Source: Evansella sp. AB-P1 (GTDB lineage Bacteria; Bacillota; Bacilli; Bacillales; Salisediminibacteriaceae). Taken from it: a stretch of 64,000 nt of DNA. Shown here in pieces: positions 19,447 through 29,160 of this stretch (position 1 is the first letter of the stretch; every line of letters starts with the position of its first letter). The position numbers were made by a program, and so were the translations under genes. Below the pieces are notes generated by a model. That model ran no database searches. It saw nothing but the letters and a program-made list of their open reading frames with translations, and was not told where the DNA came from. The DNA lies in the NCBI RefSeq assembly GCF_029688925.1, contig NZ_JARUKY010000016.1, forward strand, positions 46,893-110,892. The letters run 5' to 3'.

Positions 19447-19749
19447 ATTTTCATCCTCCTGCAAAATAATCACTTGCATAGGAGGTCTACCCTGAAAATA
19501 AGTGTTATCGAACTTAGCAGTATTAACAAATAAAGGTTATGTTAAACATTCGTTCCACACCACTTCGCTTTCACCGCAAGGGTATAAGTGCGACATCTGC
19601 TCTGCTTCACTTTCGTTCGCAATCACAGTGTCTTCTTTACCGCAGACGACCTGCCAAGCCTCCTCGGTCGTTCCACTCATTCCAATTGGATTAAAATTAT
19701 TTTCATCCCTCATGGTGCAAGTTTTTATTTGTATGTAGGTCAACCCTAA
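19447..19749. repeat. decayed intergenic repeat cluster upstream of tkt
   Basis: Contains the core GTCTACCCTGAAAATAAG (19485-19502), preceded by an ATTTTCATCC...GCAAAA...ACTTGCAT module (19448-19480). A second ATTTTCATCC...CATGGTGCAAG copy lies at 19701-19722. Between them, a CGCTTTCACC...ATAAGTGCGACATCTG...CACAGTGTCTTCTTTACCG block (about 19566-19645) is shared with the repeat at 31.6 kb. No protein is encoded: the two 68-78 codon frames here lie wholly within repeat sequence. Confidence 0.8.
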
Positions 19750-19924
19750 ATGAATTCATTTCTTTTTTAAATCAAAATATTTTTTGAAGGAAATTGTTAG
19801 AATATAGTTAAAACGATAGTAACATTAGAGGAAAATACGTTAAATAGTGTTGTTTTAAATAGAAAGAAAGTATATGATGTAAAAAGAAATTGTCAACATA
19901 CGAAGAGAAAGGAATGTTAATTTT

Positions 19925-21922
19925 ATGGTAGATAAAATTGAAGCTTTATCTATAGGTACAATACGTACCTTATCTATTGATAGTATTGAAAAAGCTAATT
20001 CAGGACACCCAGGAATGCCAATGGGGGCAGCACCGATGGCATATACATTATTCTCAAAGTATATGAACCACAACCCAAATAACCCACAATGGTTTAACCG
20101 TGATCGCTTTGTTCTTTCAGCAGGACATGGATCGATGCTCTTATATAGTTTATTACATCTTCATGGTTACGACGTATCACTAGATGATTTGAAAGAATTT
20201 AGACAGTGGGGAAGTAAAACACCAGGACACCCAGAATACAAGCATACACCAGGTGTAGAAGCAACAACAGGTCCACTAGGACAAGGAATTGCAATGGCTG
20301 TTGGTATGGCAATGGCTGAACGACATTTAGCTGCTACTTATAATAAAGAAGGATATAATGTTGTAGACCATTTTACATATAGCATTTGTGGAGATGGAGA
20401 TTTAATGGAAGGTGTTTCAGCTGAGGCTGCTTCATTAGCTGGACATTTAAAGCTCGGTCGTCTTGTTGTTCTTTATGATTCAAATGATATTTCACTTGAT
20501 GGAGATTTACACCAGTCTTTTTCAGAAAGCGTGGAAGATCGTTTTAATGCGTATGGATGGCAAGTAATTCGTGTAGAAGATGGGAATGATCTAGAGGATA
20601 TTGCAAAAGCAATTGAATCAGCACAGAACGATGAACGTCCAACCTTAATAGAAGTGAAAACGGTTATAGGCTATGGATCTCCAAATAAGAGTGGTTCTAA
20701 TGCTTCTCACGGTGCACCACTTGGAGCAGAAGAAGCAAAAATGACGAAGGAAGCTTATAAGTGGACATTTGAAGAAGATTTCCATGTTCCTGCAGAAGTA
20801 AGAGAACATTACAAAGAACTAGCTGCAGAGGGTTCACGTAAAGAACAGGAATGGAATGATTTGGTTGATAGCTATAAGAAAGAATACCCAGAGCTAGGAA
20901 ATCAATTAGTAACAGCCATGAATGGTGAGCTTCCACAAGGGTGGGATGAAGACTTACCAGTTTATGAAGTTGGGGATAAATTAGCAACTCGTGAATCAGC
21001 GGGACAAGCACAAAATGCATTTGCTAAAAATATTCCTTATATGTTTGGTGGATCGGCAGACCTTGCTTCTTCCAATAAAACAATGTTAAAGAATGAGGAA
21101 GACTTTTCTAGAAATAATTATGCAGGGCGTAATATTTGGTTTGGTGTAAGAGAATTTGCTATGGCATGTGCAGCAAATGGCATGGCTTTACATGGTGGAG
21201 TAAAACCTTATGCATCTACATTCTTTGTGTTCTCTGACTACTTACGTCCAGCGGTTCGTTTATCGGCACTTATGGGTGTACCAGTAACGTATGTGTTTAC
21301 ACATGATAGTATTGCAGTGGGAGAGGACGGTCCTACACATGAACCTGTAGAACAACTTCCTGCATTAAGAGCTATGCCAGGTATTTCTGTAATTCGACCA
21401 TGTGATGGTAATGAAACTGTTGCAGCATGGAAAGTAGCTTTAGAAAGTACAGACGAACCAACAGCACTTGTCCTCACTCGACAAGGATTACCAACGCTTG
21501 AAGGTACAAAAGAAGCAGCGTATGAAGGGGTTAAAAAAGGTGCATATGTCGTTTCAGCAGCAAATGGAGATGCAAACGGACTTCTTTTAGCAACAGGGTC
21601 TGAAGTTTCATTAGCAGTTGAAGCGCAAAAAGCATTAGAAAAAGAAGGCATCTATGTCTCTGTCGTAAGTATGCCAAGCTGGGATCGTTTTGAAAAGCAG
21701 TCCAAGGAATATAAGGATGCAGTACTACCTCCAAACTTAAAGGTTCGTTTAGGAATTGAAATGGCTACAAACCTAGGTTGGGAACGATACACAGGTGACC
21801 AAGGATCTGTATTAGCTATCAATGGATTTGGAGCATCTGGTAAAGGTGATAAAATAGTTAAGGAATATGGTTTTACTGTTGAAAATGTTGTAGCGCAATT
21901 TAAACAGCTTTTAGAGCAGTAA
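19925..21922 (+). CDS. tkt: transketolase
   Basis: 665-residue thiamine-diphosphate enzyme of the non-oxidative pentose phosphate pathway, moving C2 units between sugar phosphates. The N-terminal [15 protein letters not shown] block, the ThDP motif GDGDLMEG and the substrate-binding [19 protein letters not shown] loop are all intact. An AAAGGAATG site precedes ATG 19925. Codon use is that of a highly expressed gene. It is flanked by intergenic repeats on both sides and ends in a strong terminator, so it is probably monocistronic. Confidence 0.98.
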   Translation: MVDKIEALSIGTIRTLSIDSIEKANSGHPGMPMGAAPMAYTLFSKYMNHNPNNPQWFNRDRFVLSAGHGSMLLYSLLHLHGYDVSLDDLKEFRQWGSKTPGHPEYKHTPGVEATTGPLGQGIAMAVGMAMAERHLAATYNKEGYNVVDHFTYSICGDGDLMEGVSAEAASLAGHLKLGRLVVLYDSNDISLDGDLHQSFSESVEDRFNAYGWQVIRVEDGNDLEDIAKAIESAQNDERPTLIEVKTVIGYGSPNKSGSNASHGAPLGAEEAKMTKEAYKWTFEEDFHVPAEVREHYKELAAEGSRKEQEWNDLVDSYKKEYPELGNQLVTAMNGELPQGWDEDLPVYEVGDKLATRESAGQAQNAFAKNIPYMFGGSADLASSNKTMLKNEEDFSRNNYAGRNIWFGVREFAMACAANGMALHGGVKPYASTFFVFSDYLRPAVRLSALMGVPVTYVFTHDSIAVGEDGPTHEPVEQLPALRAMPGISVIRPCDGNETVAAWKVALESTDEPTALVLTRQGLPTLEGTKEAAYEGVKKGAYVVSAANGDANGLLLATGSEVSLAVEAQKALEKEGIYVSVVSMPSWDRFEKQSKEYKDAVLPPNLKVRLGIEMATNLGWERYTGDQGSVLAINGFGASGKGDKIVKEYGFTVENVVAQFKQLLEQ

Positions 21923-21962
21923 TTGTTTCCAATATTAACAATAGAAAAAATAATAATTGAGG

Positions 21963-21997
21963 AAGACTGTCTTTAGTAATTTAAAGGCAGTCTTTTT
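21963..21997 (+). terminator. Rho-independent terminator of tkt
   Basis: AAGACTGTCTTT (21963-21974) pairs with AAAGGCAGTCTT (21983-21994), one mismatch-tolerant G-U, followed by TTTTT. Confidence 0.92.
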
Positions 21998-22004
21998 AAT
22001 ATTT

Positions 22005-22110
22005 GTCTACCCTGAAAATAAGAATTGATTCTGGAGTGAAAGGCAGCGACTCAATCGACGAAACTTCAAATCCACTACCCGTTGTCTCGACGGATGAAGC
22101 TATAGAGCAA
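22005..22110 (+). repeat. intergenic repeat copy directly after tkt
   Basis: GTCTACCCTGAAAATAAG (22005-22022), then GGAGTG-AAAGGCAGCGACTC and a CGACGAAACTTCAAAT block. Same order as the copies at 22454 and 29392. It begins 8 bp after the tkt terminator. Confidence 0.85.
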
Positions 22111-22222
22111 CACTATACATAGGTAGATAATAAAGTGTGCACCACAACTGGAAATTCTAAAAATTCATGATATGTGATAGGTAAGAAGACGGATGAACGA
22201 TCGAGATCCTGCGCATTGTTGG

Positions 22223-22350
22223 TTTGCAGGTTCATTGGCGGCTCTCTATATGCCTGCAAATCTGCTTTTTCCCTTTTGCAGGTTCATTGGCGACCTCCTA
22301 TATTCCGGTAAATGTTGTTTTTCCTACTCCGGGAACTTTGGCCGACTCTT
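22223..22350 (+). repeat. 52-bp tandem repeat, about 2.5 units
   Basis: Unit 1 starts at TTTGCAGGTTCATTGGCG (22223) and unit 2 at the same sequence at 22275, a period of 52 bp. Both units continue with a C/T-rich middle and a TTTTCC end. A third, diverged unit (CTCCGGGAACTTTGGCCGAC, from about 22327) follows. It sits inside the repeat-rich tkt-sirA spacer and codes for nothing recognisable. Confidence 0.8.
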
Positions 22351-22356
22351 TCTTTC

Positions 22357-22545
22357 GTCTACCCTGAAAATACGCGGGATAAAAGTTGAACGAAGTATAG
22401 ACAAAAATAGTTATTTTCATCCCCCATGGTGCAAATTTTATACTTGCATCAAGGTATACCTTGAAAATAAGATTAATTCAGTAGTGGAAGGCAGCGACTC
22501 CAACAACGAGAATATGCTTCACAAATAAACTGCAAGTTGTCCCGA
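22357..22545 (+). repeat. two further copies of the intergenic repeat upstream of sirA
   Basis: Core 1 GTCTACCCTGAAAATACG at 22357-22374. Then the ATTTTCATCCCCCATGGTGC module (22433-22452), core 2 GTATACCTTGAAAATAAG at 22454-22471 and GTGGAAGGCAGCGACTCC. The tail ATGCTTCACAAATAA is shared with the copy at 29.4 kb. Confidence 0.85.
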
Positions 22546-22698
22546 CGCAAAGAACATCAGAAAGACTATCATATAATTGCCATACCTAATTATAATACGA
22601 CATAATAAGTCAAGTTTATCCTACAAGGAATGACAAACTTTCTACTAATTATTAGATAGAATAAAAGGAAGTAGGAAAATCCTTGGAGGTTGATCATA

Positions 22699-23148
22699 AT
22701 GCGAGAATATGACATTTATATCATCCGAGACGAAATTGCAAATGAATACTTTGGACAAGAGGATAAAATCTTTCATTTATTTAAAGAGAACCGTTATGCA
22801 AAGGGAAGATTAAAAGACGTTACTGATAAACAAATTGACTATATTATTAATCATATAAACACGAATAAATTACACAATATCATTATCAACAAGCTAAGTA
22901 AAACACCAGGCTTTTCAATGGACCATAATAAGTACTTTGTTCGCATGCCTGGGAAAACTAGTCAAGCTGGACTTTATTTAGAGGAAAAGAAAATAACGTT
23001 ATTTTCTGAGGGTACCTATGATGCAGAAGCGTGTTTTTTTGAAATATTACGGTTTTATCATTCTTATTTTATTGCTATGGAATTTGATGAAAAACGCTAC
23101 GGATGGCTAAAACCAATAAGAACTTTAGAATTCGTTCACCACTTGTAG
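22699..23148 (+). CDS. sirA: sporulation inhibitor of replication SirA
   Basis: 149-residue homologue of B. subtilis SirA (YneE), which is made under Spo0A control and binds domain I of DnaA to block new rounds of replication in cells entering sporulation. The opening MREYDIYIIRDEIANEYFGQE and the later FEILRFYHSYFIAMEFDEKRYGWL block are characteristic, and the place between tkt and yneF is conserved. ATG 22699 follows TTGGAGG with good spacing; TTG 22690 lies within that site. The long repeat array upstream separates it from tkt. A Spo0A box could not be fixed with confidence. Confidence 0.93.
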   Translation: MREYDIYIIRDEIANEYFGQEDKIFHLFKENRYAKGRLKDVTDKQIDYIINHINTNKLHNIIINKLSKTPGFSMDHNKYFVRMPGKTSQAGLYLEEKKITLFSEGTYDAEACFFEILRFYHSYFIAMEFDEKRYGWLKPIRTLEFVHHL

Positions 23149-23266
23149 TCATATTTCGAGTTTTTTTGTACAAGCTCTTTAATTGTACGAGACTATGGGT
23201 TATAATGGATAAGGTTATTACATGGATGAACTTATGGAGAACACCAAGAAGGAGGGTCACCGGAAA

Positions 23267-23479
23267 ATGTGGGTAAATATTTTAGTCGGTGTCATTGCTC
23301 TGTTAGCAGGGGTTGCACTAGGCTTCTTCATTGCTAGACAGTATATGATGAATTATATGAAGAAGAATCCACCAATTAATGAAAAAATGCTTCGCATTAT
23401 GATGATGCAAATGGGTATGAATCCATCCCAAAAGAAGATCAACCAAATGATGAAAGCGATGCAAAATAATACGAAGTAA
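23267..23479 (+). CDS. yneF: UPF0154 membrane protein YneF
   Basis: 70-residue protein with one N-terminal transmembrane helix (about residues 4-24) and a conserved cytoplasmic tail ([33 protein letters not shown]). This family is small, conserved and of unknown function in Firmicutes. ATG 23267 after GGAGGG restores the usual N terminus; the longer frame from 23222 is an artefact. Its own terminator follows. Confidence 0.93.
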   Translation: MWVNILVGVIALLAGVALGFFIARQYMMNYMKKNPPINEKMLRIMMMQMGMNPSQKKINQMMKAMQNNTK

Positions 23480-23483
23480 AAGG

Positions 23484-23508
23484 AACACTCCTTTAAGGGG
23501 TGTTTTTT
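23484..23508 (+). terminator. terminator of yneF
   Basis: AACACTCCT (23484-23492) pairs with AGGGGTGTT (23496-23504) and runs into TTTTTT. Confidence 0.85.
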
Positions 23509-23546
23509 AATATCGAATAACTCTTAATTAAAAGTAGGTAATATAT

Positions 23547-24608
23547 ATGACAGAAAACACCTTTCATCCCCAAATTGAATATTCGAAATTAAATAAAAAC
23601 AGCATGTATGTCATTGATGTAAGATCCCCAGAAGAATTTGAAGAGTTTCATATTCCAAATTCCATTAATGTTCCACTTTTTTCAAATGAAGAAAGAAAAG
23701 AAATTGGAACGATATATAAACAGGTAAGTCCAGGTGCAGCCAAAAAAAGAGGTTTATTTTATTACGCTAATAAGCTACCACAGCTTTATGACTCGTGGAT
23801 CGAACTAGAAGAGAGATACAATGGGAAACACCCAGTTGTAATGTGCGCCCGTGGTGGAATGCGAAGCAGAGCATTTGTTTCCATGATGCGAACGATGGGA
23901 ATAAATGCTTTTCAGCTCACTGGAGGAATTCGTTCTATCAGAGAGGATGTTCGAAAAAAGCTAGAATATTTTTCTACTGTTGATTGGAACTGTATAGTTA
24001 TAGCCGGAAATACAGGCACTGGAAAAACAGAGTGGTTAAGAAGGTTAAAGGAAAAGAATTATCCTGTTATTGATTTAGAGGGATTTGCAAATCATCGAGG
24101 TTCTATCTTTGGACATATAGGTTTACCTAATCAATCACAGAAGCAATTCGAATATGAGCTGGTTCATGCATTAAATCCGAATGTAGAGTCAAAGACTATT
24201 ATAATAGAGGCAGAAAGTAAGCGAATAGGAAAAATTATTGTTCCTCCCTTTTTAATAAAGAGAAAGGAAATGGGACAGGTAATTGAAATAGTAGATTGTA
24301 TGGAAAAAAGAGTAGAACGTATAGAAAAAGAATATAAACCAACTATGTACCATGAAGAAATCATTGAAGCTTATGCATGTATCAGAAAAAGACTTTCGAA
24401 GGATGCGCAACTAGTAATTGATGATTCCTTTAGTAAGAAAGACTACAAGGAAGCTTTTACTTCTTTGTTATCTAACTATTATGATCCGAAATACGATTTC
24501 AAAATGCGAGATTATCATTCATCTGACTATTGCACAATTAATATATCAAAATTAACTGATGCTGAAGCTTTACAAGGGATAGAATCGCATATAAAAAGAT
24601 ATCTTTAG
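23547..24608 (+). CDS. mnmH: tRNA 2-selenouridine/geranyl-2-thiouridine synthase (MnmH/SelU family)
   Basis: 353-residue two-domain enzyme. An N-terminal rhodanese domain (VIDVRSPEEFEEFHIPNSINVP) carries the catalytic cysteine in MCARGGMRS (residue near 98), and a C-terminal P-loop domain has GNTGTGKTEWL and DLEGFANHRGS. The family replaces sulfur by selenium at the wobble s2U34 of tRNAs through a geranylated intermediate. No selD or other selenium gene is in the window, so whether the product here is selenouridine or geranyl-thiouridine is open. Ribosome binding site is weak. It lies between yneF and the exporter genes, not a B. subtilis arrangement. Confidence 0.9.
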   Translation: MTENTFHPQIEYSKLNKNSMYVIDVRSPEEFEEFHIPNSINVPLFSNEERKEIGTIYKQVSPGAAKKRGLFYYANKLPQLYDSWIELEERYNGKHPVVMCARGGMRSRAFVSMMRTMGINAFQLTGGIRSIREDVRKKLEYFSTVDWNCIVIAGNTGTGKTEWLRRLKEKNYPVIDLEGFANHRGSIFGHIGLPNQSQKQFEYELVHALNPNVESKTIIIEAESKRIGKIIVPPFLIKRKEMGQVIEIVDCMEKRVERIEKEYKPTMYHEEIIEAYACIRKRLSKDAQLVIDDSFSKKDYKEAFTSLLSNYYDPKYDFKMRDYHSSDYCTINISKLTDAEALQGIESHIKRYL

Positions 24609-24656
24609 TAAGACATCATTAGACGGTAACAAACATAGAGAAATGAGGTGCAACGG

Positions 24657-26414
24657 ATGCGTGTTTTCAAGGATTTAATGTGGTATTTTAAATTAGAAAA
24701 GTGGAACTACGGTGGAGGAATTCTAGTATTGGCTCTCGTTTCTTTATTATCATTATTTCCACCATATATTGTTGGCGTGATTGTAGACCACATTGATAAT
24801 GGAACTCTTACAGAAGGAATATTATTTCGATTGATGTTCATTTTGTTTATTCTAGCAATTGTTGTGTATGTTTTAAGGTACATATGGAGAATTTTAATTT
24901 TTGGACCAGCTATAAGATTAGCAAGATTACTTCGAAATGAACTATTTGAACATTTTTCAAAAATGTCACAATCTTTTTTTCAGAAGAGGCGAACAGGAGA
25001 TTTAATGGCACATTCCACAAATGATATACGAGCTGTAGAGCAGACCGCCGGAGTGGGGGTCCTTACACTCATAGACTCCATTACAATGGGTGGTTTTGTT
25101 ATTATTACAATGGCATTAACCATTAGTTGGGAGCTTACTCTCATTGCGTTAATTCCAATGCCATTTATGGCGTTAGCAGTAAACAAATACGGAACGATGC
25201 TACATAAACGATTTTCGAAAGCGCAGGGAGCCTTTTCTTCCTTAAATGATAAAGTACAGGAAAGCATGTCTGGTATTCGTGTAACAAAAACATTTGGCTA
25301 TGAAGAGGAAGAGGTTGCTTCATTTAAAAAAGAGTCCGATCATGTTGTTGAAAAAAATGTGCAGGTAGCAAAGGTAGATGCGTTATTTGATCCAACAATC
25401 TCCATTATCGTAGGGTTTTCGTTCTTTCTATCTATCGTATTCGGTGCTAGGTATGTGGTTTTAGACGAATTGACCATCGGACAGCTAACAAGCTTTACCG
25501 TATATTTAGGCTTACTCATTTGGCCAATGTTAGCCTTCGGTTGGTTATTTAATATCGTTGAACGTGGCCGTGCTTCTTACGATCGTGTTTCGAATCTATT
25601 AAAAGTAGAACAAGATATTGTTGATAAAAAAAATGCAATAACAGTAGTACCAGAGGGGGATTTACAGTTTCAAATAAATGAATTCACCTATAAAGAAGGG
25701 GAAGATGCAACCTTAAAGGATATTTATTTTCACCTTCACCGAGGGGAAACCTTAGGTATTGCAGGCCGTACTGGTAGTGGGAAAACAACATTGATAAAAT
25801 CGCTTTTGAGAGATTTTGATATAAAGAATGGAAATGTGTTGTTTGCTGGTAGACCGCTTGATGACTATACAATAGATGCTTTACGTTCTTCTATTGGGTA
25901 TGTACCACAGGATCACTTTTTATTTTCCGCAACCATTGCAGATAATATTGCCTTCGCAAAGCCGGATGCTTCCTATAGCGAAATCATTGAGGCTGCAAAG
26001 CTGGCTGCTATTCATGAAGACATTAGTCGTTTTGATGAAGGATATGAAACAATTGTTGGGGAACGGGGAGTTACCTTATCAGGAGGGCAAAAACAGCGTA
26101 TCTCTATTGCAAGGGCTATTTTAGCTAACCCAGAAGTACTTATTCTAGATGACTCGTTATCTGCTGTAGATGCTAAAACAGAAGAACAGATTCTCCAATC
26201 ATTGCGACGTATTCGGAGAGGAAAAACCACTTTAATTACAGCACATCGTTTAAGTGCTATTAAACACGCAGATTTAATTATCGTATTGGACCAAGGGGAA
26301 ATAATGGAACGTGGGGATCATCAAGCATTAATGGGACAAAAGGGTTGGTATAAACAAATGTATGAACATCAACAGTTGGAGTCCTTAGTAGAAAGAGGGG
26401 GGATGTCGTCATGA
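24657..26414 (+). CDS. heterodimeric ABC exporter subunit, degenerate-site half (YheI/BmrC-like)
   Basis: 585-residue half transporter: six membrane helices (about 20-300) fused to a nucleotide-binding domain. Walker A is GRTGSGKTT, the signature LSGGQKQR is canonical, but Walker B reads LILDDSLSAVD, with Asp where the catalytic Glu should be. This is the pattern of BmrC/YheI-type subunits, whose partner supplies the working site residue. ATG 24657 is chosen, with GAGGTG upstream. The stop overlaps the start of the partner by 4 bp, so the two are translationally coupled. Substrate is probably drugs or lipids. Confidence 0.92.
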   Translation: MRVFKDLMWYFKLEKWNYGGGILVLALVSLLSLFPPYIVGVIVDHIDNGTLTEGILFRLMFILFILAIVVYVLRYIWRILIFGPAIRLARLLRNELFEHFSKMSQSFFQKRRTGDLMAHSTNDIRAVEQTAGVGVLTLIDSITMGGFVIITMALTISWELTLIALIPMPFMALAVNKYGTMLHKRFSKAQGAFSSLNDKVQESMSGIRVTKTFGYEEEEVASFKKESDHVVEKNVQVAKVDALFDPTISIIVGFSFFLSIVFGARYVVLDELTIGQLTSFTVYLGLLIWPMLAFGWLFNIVERGRASYDRVSNLLKVEQDIVDKKNAITVVPEGDLQFQINEFTYKEGEDATLKDIYFHLHRGETLGIAGRTGSGKTTLIKSLLRDFDIKNGNVLFAGRPLDDYTIDALRSSIGYVPQDHFLFSATIADNIAFAKPDASYSEIIEAAKLAAIHEDISRFDEGYETIVGERGVTLSGGQKQRISIARAILANPEVLILDDSLSAVDAKTEEQILQSLRRIRRGKTTLITAHRLSAIKHADLIIVLDQGEIMERGDHQALMGQKGWYKQMYEHQQLESLVERGGMSS

Positions 26415-28210
26415 TTGAACGACATAAACATTTACTCATTCCTTTACCTCAAAAGACTGTGTTTAGTAGACTATTATCCTATGCAAAACCACATTGGAAA
26501 TGGTTAGTGATTGCATTTCTTTTACTAATTGGAGGAACAAGTGCACAAATTTTAGGGCCAATTATTATTAAAGTATTTATTGATGATTATTTGACCCCAC
26601 GAATATTTGATTTACAGCCACTTTTGTTCCTTGGAGTAACATATATTATGCTATACATTCTAGCAGCTGTAATGAATTATGCACAGCTACTTTCCTTTCA
26701 AAAAATTGCTTTAAAAATCATTCAGCAGCTTCGAATTGATGTTTTTAGTAAAGTAGAACGATTAGGAATGTCCTTTTTTGATCAATTTCCTACAGGTGGA
26801 CTTGTATCGAGAATTACGAATGACACAGAGCAAGTTAAAGAGCTCTATGTAAGTGTTATGGCTGTGTTTATTCAAAACATAGTATTTTTAATCGGTATCT
26901 TTGTTGCTATGTTTGCACTAAACGTTCAATTAGCCTTGTTCTGTTTAATTATTCTCCCAATGATTTTAGTGATCATGCAATTATATCGCCATTTTAGTTC
27001 AAAGTATTATGCAGAAATGAGTGAAAAGCTTAGTCAACTTAATGCCCGTTTAAATGAATCCATTCAAGGTATGACAATCATTCAAGTTTTTCGACAAGAA
27101 CGACGAATGAATCGAGATTTCCAAAAGACGAATCAAGAGCACCATGAAGCGTGGTTTAAGAGTATCAAGTTAGATGGCCTTCTTTTACGACCTGCAGTAG
27201 ATTTTATTTCTATTATGGCATTAGTTCTCGTTCTAAGTTTTTTTGGCATTACCTCTCTAAATAGTCCTGTTGAAATCGGGGTTTTGTACGCTTTTGTCAA
27301 TTATTTAGATCGTTTCTTTGAACCGGTAAATCAAATGATGCAGCGTCTCTCTATATTTCAACAGGCAATGATCTCTGCTGGTCGTGTATTTAGGCTAATG
27401 GATCATGATGAAATTGCTCCAATAAAAGAAGGGGAAAGTGAACCGAAGATAGGGAATGGTGAAATAGAGTTTAAAGATGTTACCTTTTCTTATGACGGAA
27501 AGCAAAATGTGTTAAAGAATATTACCTTTACAGTGAAGGAAGGAGAAACATTAGCTCTCGTTGGACATACTGGAAGTGGGAAAAGCTCAATTATTAATCT
27601 TCTCATGAGATTTTATAAGATAAAACAAGGAGATATATTACTTGATGGTGTAAACATCAAGGAGTACGAAGATCAAGAGCTTCGTGAAAAAATGGGGTTA
27701 GTTCTTCAAGATCCTTTTTTATTCGTTGGTGATATTAAGCATAATATTCGTCTTTTTGACAAACGTATATCTGATAATGATATAGTGGAAGCAGCAAAAT
27801 TTGTACATGCACATCCCTTTATAAATCGACTTCCTAAAGGGTATGAAACCCCTGTAGGGGAAAGAGGTTCTACGTTTTCAAGTGGTCAAAGGCAACTTTT
27901 ATCCTTTGCTAGGACGATGGCAAAGAATCCCAAAATCCTTATTTTAGATGAAGCTACTGCCAATGTAGACACGGAAACAGAAACGGAAATTCAAGCAGCA
28001 TTAGAGAAAATGCGCCGTGGTAGGACTACAATCGCAATAGCGCATCGTTTATCTACAATTAAAGATGCAGATCAAATCCTTGTCCTCCATCAAGGGGAAA
28101 TCGTAGAACGAGGTACTCATCAGGAATTATTACAGCAACAAGGGCTGTATCATAAAATGTATCTTTTACAGCAAGGAGCAGAAAAATTGGAAGAAATCAC
28201 AGTGGAATAA
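26411..28210 (+). CDS. heterodimeric ABC exporter subunit, catalytic half (YheH/BmrD-like)
   Basis: 599-residue half transporter with six membrane helices and a nucleotide-binding domain. Walker A is GHTGSGKSS, Walker B LILDEATANVD keeps the catalytic Glu, while the signature is FSSGQRQL, a departure from LSGGQ. The two asymmetries (Asp in the partner's Walker B, altered signature here) are complementary and predict one full and one degenerate ATP site in the dimer. B. subtilis BmrCD is induced by antibiotics through a leader-peptide attenuator; no such leader is evident here, as the 48-bp gap before the first gene is short. Confidence 0.92.
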   Translation: MIERHKHLLIPLPQKTVFSRLLSYAKPHWKWLVIAFLLLIGGTSAQILGPIIIKVFIDDYLTPRIFDLQPLLFLGVTYIMLYILAAVMNYAQLLSFQKIALKIIQQLRIDVFSKVERLGMSFFDQFPTGGLVSRITNDTEQVKELYVSVMAVFIQNIVFLIGIFVAMFALNVQLALFCLIILPMILVIMQLYRHFSSKYYAEMSEKLSQLNARLNESIQGMTIIQVFRQERRMNRDFQKTNQEHHEAWFKSIKLDGLLLRPAVDFISIMALVLVLSFFGITSLNSPVEIGVLYAFVNYLDRFFEPVNQMMQRLSIFQQAMISAGRVFRLMDHDEIAPIKEGESEPKIGNGEIEFKDVTFSYDGKQNVLKNITFTVKEGETLALVGHTGSGKSSIINLLMRFYKIKQGDILLDGVNIKEYEDQELREKMGLVLQDPFLFVGDIKHNIRLFDKRISDNDIVEAAKFVHAHPFINRLPKGYETPVGERGSTFSSGQRQLLSFARTMAKNPKILILDEATANVDTETETEIQAALEKMRRGRTTIAIAHRLSTIKDADQILVLHQGEIVERGTHQELLQQQGLYHKMYLLQQGAEKLEEITVE

Positions 28211-28227
28211 TTAGATAGGAGGATACT

Positions 28228-28668
28228 ATGGCTGAATTAAAAGAAGAAATGACCATTAATTTACCAATTAGAAGAGTCTTTAATTTTTTATCTGATCCAA
28301 CAAATAGAATTGATATGTATACAAATGTTGTGGAAGTAAAAAAATTAACAGAAGATATGAATGGTGTTGGATCTAATTATGAAGAAATAAGACAATTATC
28401 TAATCGAAGAGTAGGATCACAGTTAGAGTTAGTTGAGTATGAAAAGAATAGTAAGGTAGGAATCGTAAGTGATGCTAATGGATTGAAAATATATTATTAC
28501 TATAAGCTTGAAGCAGTAGAAAAAGCGAAAACTTTCGTTACTTTCATAGGATCTGTACAAGCAACTACCTTACGAACGAAAATCTTGAAAAGATTATTAG
28601 TAAACATGTTGAAAAAAGAAGAAAAGGACCATCTATTACTCGTAAAAAAACATCTTGAAGATAAATAA
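28228..28668 (+). CDS. SRPBCC/START-like protein
   Basis: 146-residue protein of probable SRPBCC (polyketide cyclase/START) fold: MTINLPIRRVFNFLSDPTNRIDMYTNVVEVKKL is the typical opening strand and helix, followed by curved-sheet strands. No membrane segment. It starts 18 bp after the exporter with an AGGAGG-type site, so it is probably the third gene of that operon. These proteins bind hydrophobic ligands, which would suit an exporter partner, but that is inference. Confidence 0.7.
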   Translation: MAELKEEMTINLPIRRVFNFLSDPTNRIDMYTNVVEVKKLTEDMNGVGSNYEEIRQLSNRRVGSQLELVEYEKNSKVGIVSDANGLKIYYYYKLEAVEKAKTFVTFIGSVQATTLRTKILKRLLVNMLKKEEKDHLLLVKKHLEDK

Positions 28669-28733
28669 ATGGGGAATAGCTATCTTCTTTTATCTTGAAA
28701 GTTTTATGATTAAGGGAATATTAGTGATGGGAA

Positions 28734-28763
28734 TTGACAAGAGATACTTATCAGGGGTATGGT
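28734..28763 (+). promoter_or_regulatory. csoR promoter with CsoR-type operator
   Basis: TTGACA (28734-28739), an 18-bp spacer and TATGGT (28758-28763). The spacer holds ATACTTATCAGGGGTAT (28744-28760), a G-tract pseudo-palindrome like known CsoR operators. Autoregulation by copper is inferred. Confidence 0.6.
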
Positions 28764-28785
28764 ATAAGAGATGAGGTGATCATGA

Positions 28786-29106
28786 GTGGAGAAAGAGTTA
28801 AATATACCATTAAGTGTAAATAAAAAGCCCGCTGCAATGAGATCAGAGGAAGAAAAGAAAGAACTTATACAGCGGTTAAGAAGAGTAGAAGGACAAGTAC
28901 GAGGAATTCAACGGATGATTGAAGATGATCGGTATTGTGTTGATGTTTTAGTACAATTATCTGCTATTAATGCTGCATTAAAAAAGGTTGGGTACCACTT
29001 ATTAGAAGATCATACTCGTGGTTGCGTGTCTCACGCTGTTGCTAATGGTGACGGTGACGAGGCTATAAATGAGTTAATGAAGGTCATTCAACAATTTTCA
29101 AAATAA
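28786..29106 (+). CDS. csoR: copper-sensing transcriptional repressor CsoR
   Basis: 106-residue CsoR/RcnR-family repressor, an all-helical DNA-binding protein. The Cu(I) ligands are present: Cys51 (RYCVDV), His76 and Cys80 (EDHTRGC), with the same 25 and 4 residue spacing as B. subtilis C45-H70-C74. RRVEGQVRGIQRMI is the family signature helix. GTG 28786 follows GAGGTGA. copZ lies 54 bp downstream. The copper exporter copA, which normally follows csoR-copZ, is not here. Confidence 0.93.
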   Translation: MEKELNIPLSVNKKPAAMRSEEEKKELIQRLRRVEGQVRGIQRMIEDDRYCVDVLVQLSAINAALKKVGYHLLEDHTRGCVSHAVANGDGDEAINELMKVIQQFSK

Positions 29107-29160
29107 CTCATATAAAAATTATTCCTAAAATGTAAAGTATAATGAAGGAGAGTGTAAATT

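Noticed and set aside
19502..19743. Two open frames of 68-78 codons on opposite strands
   Set aside because: They lie fully inside the intergenic repeat, have no ribosome binding site and show no protein-like composition.
22193..22528. 111-codon open frame between tkt and sirA
   Set aside because: It is made of the 52-bp tandem repeat and two repeat cores; no ribosome binding site and no recognisable protein.
19447..22545. CRISPR array
   Set aside because: The repeated cores are far apart, irregularly spaced and in both orientations genome-wide, with no spacers of equal length and no cas genes.
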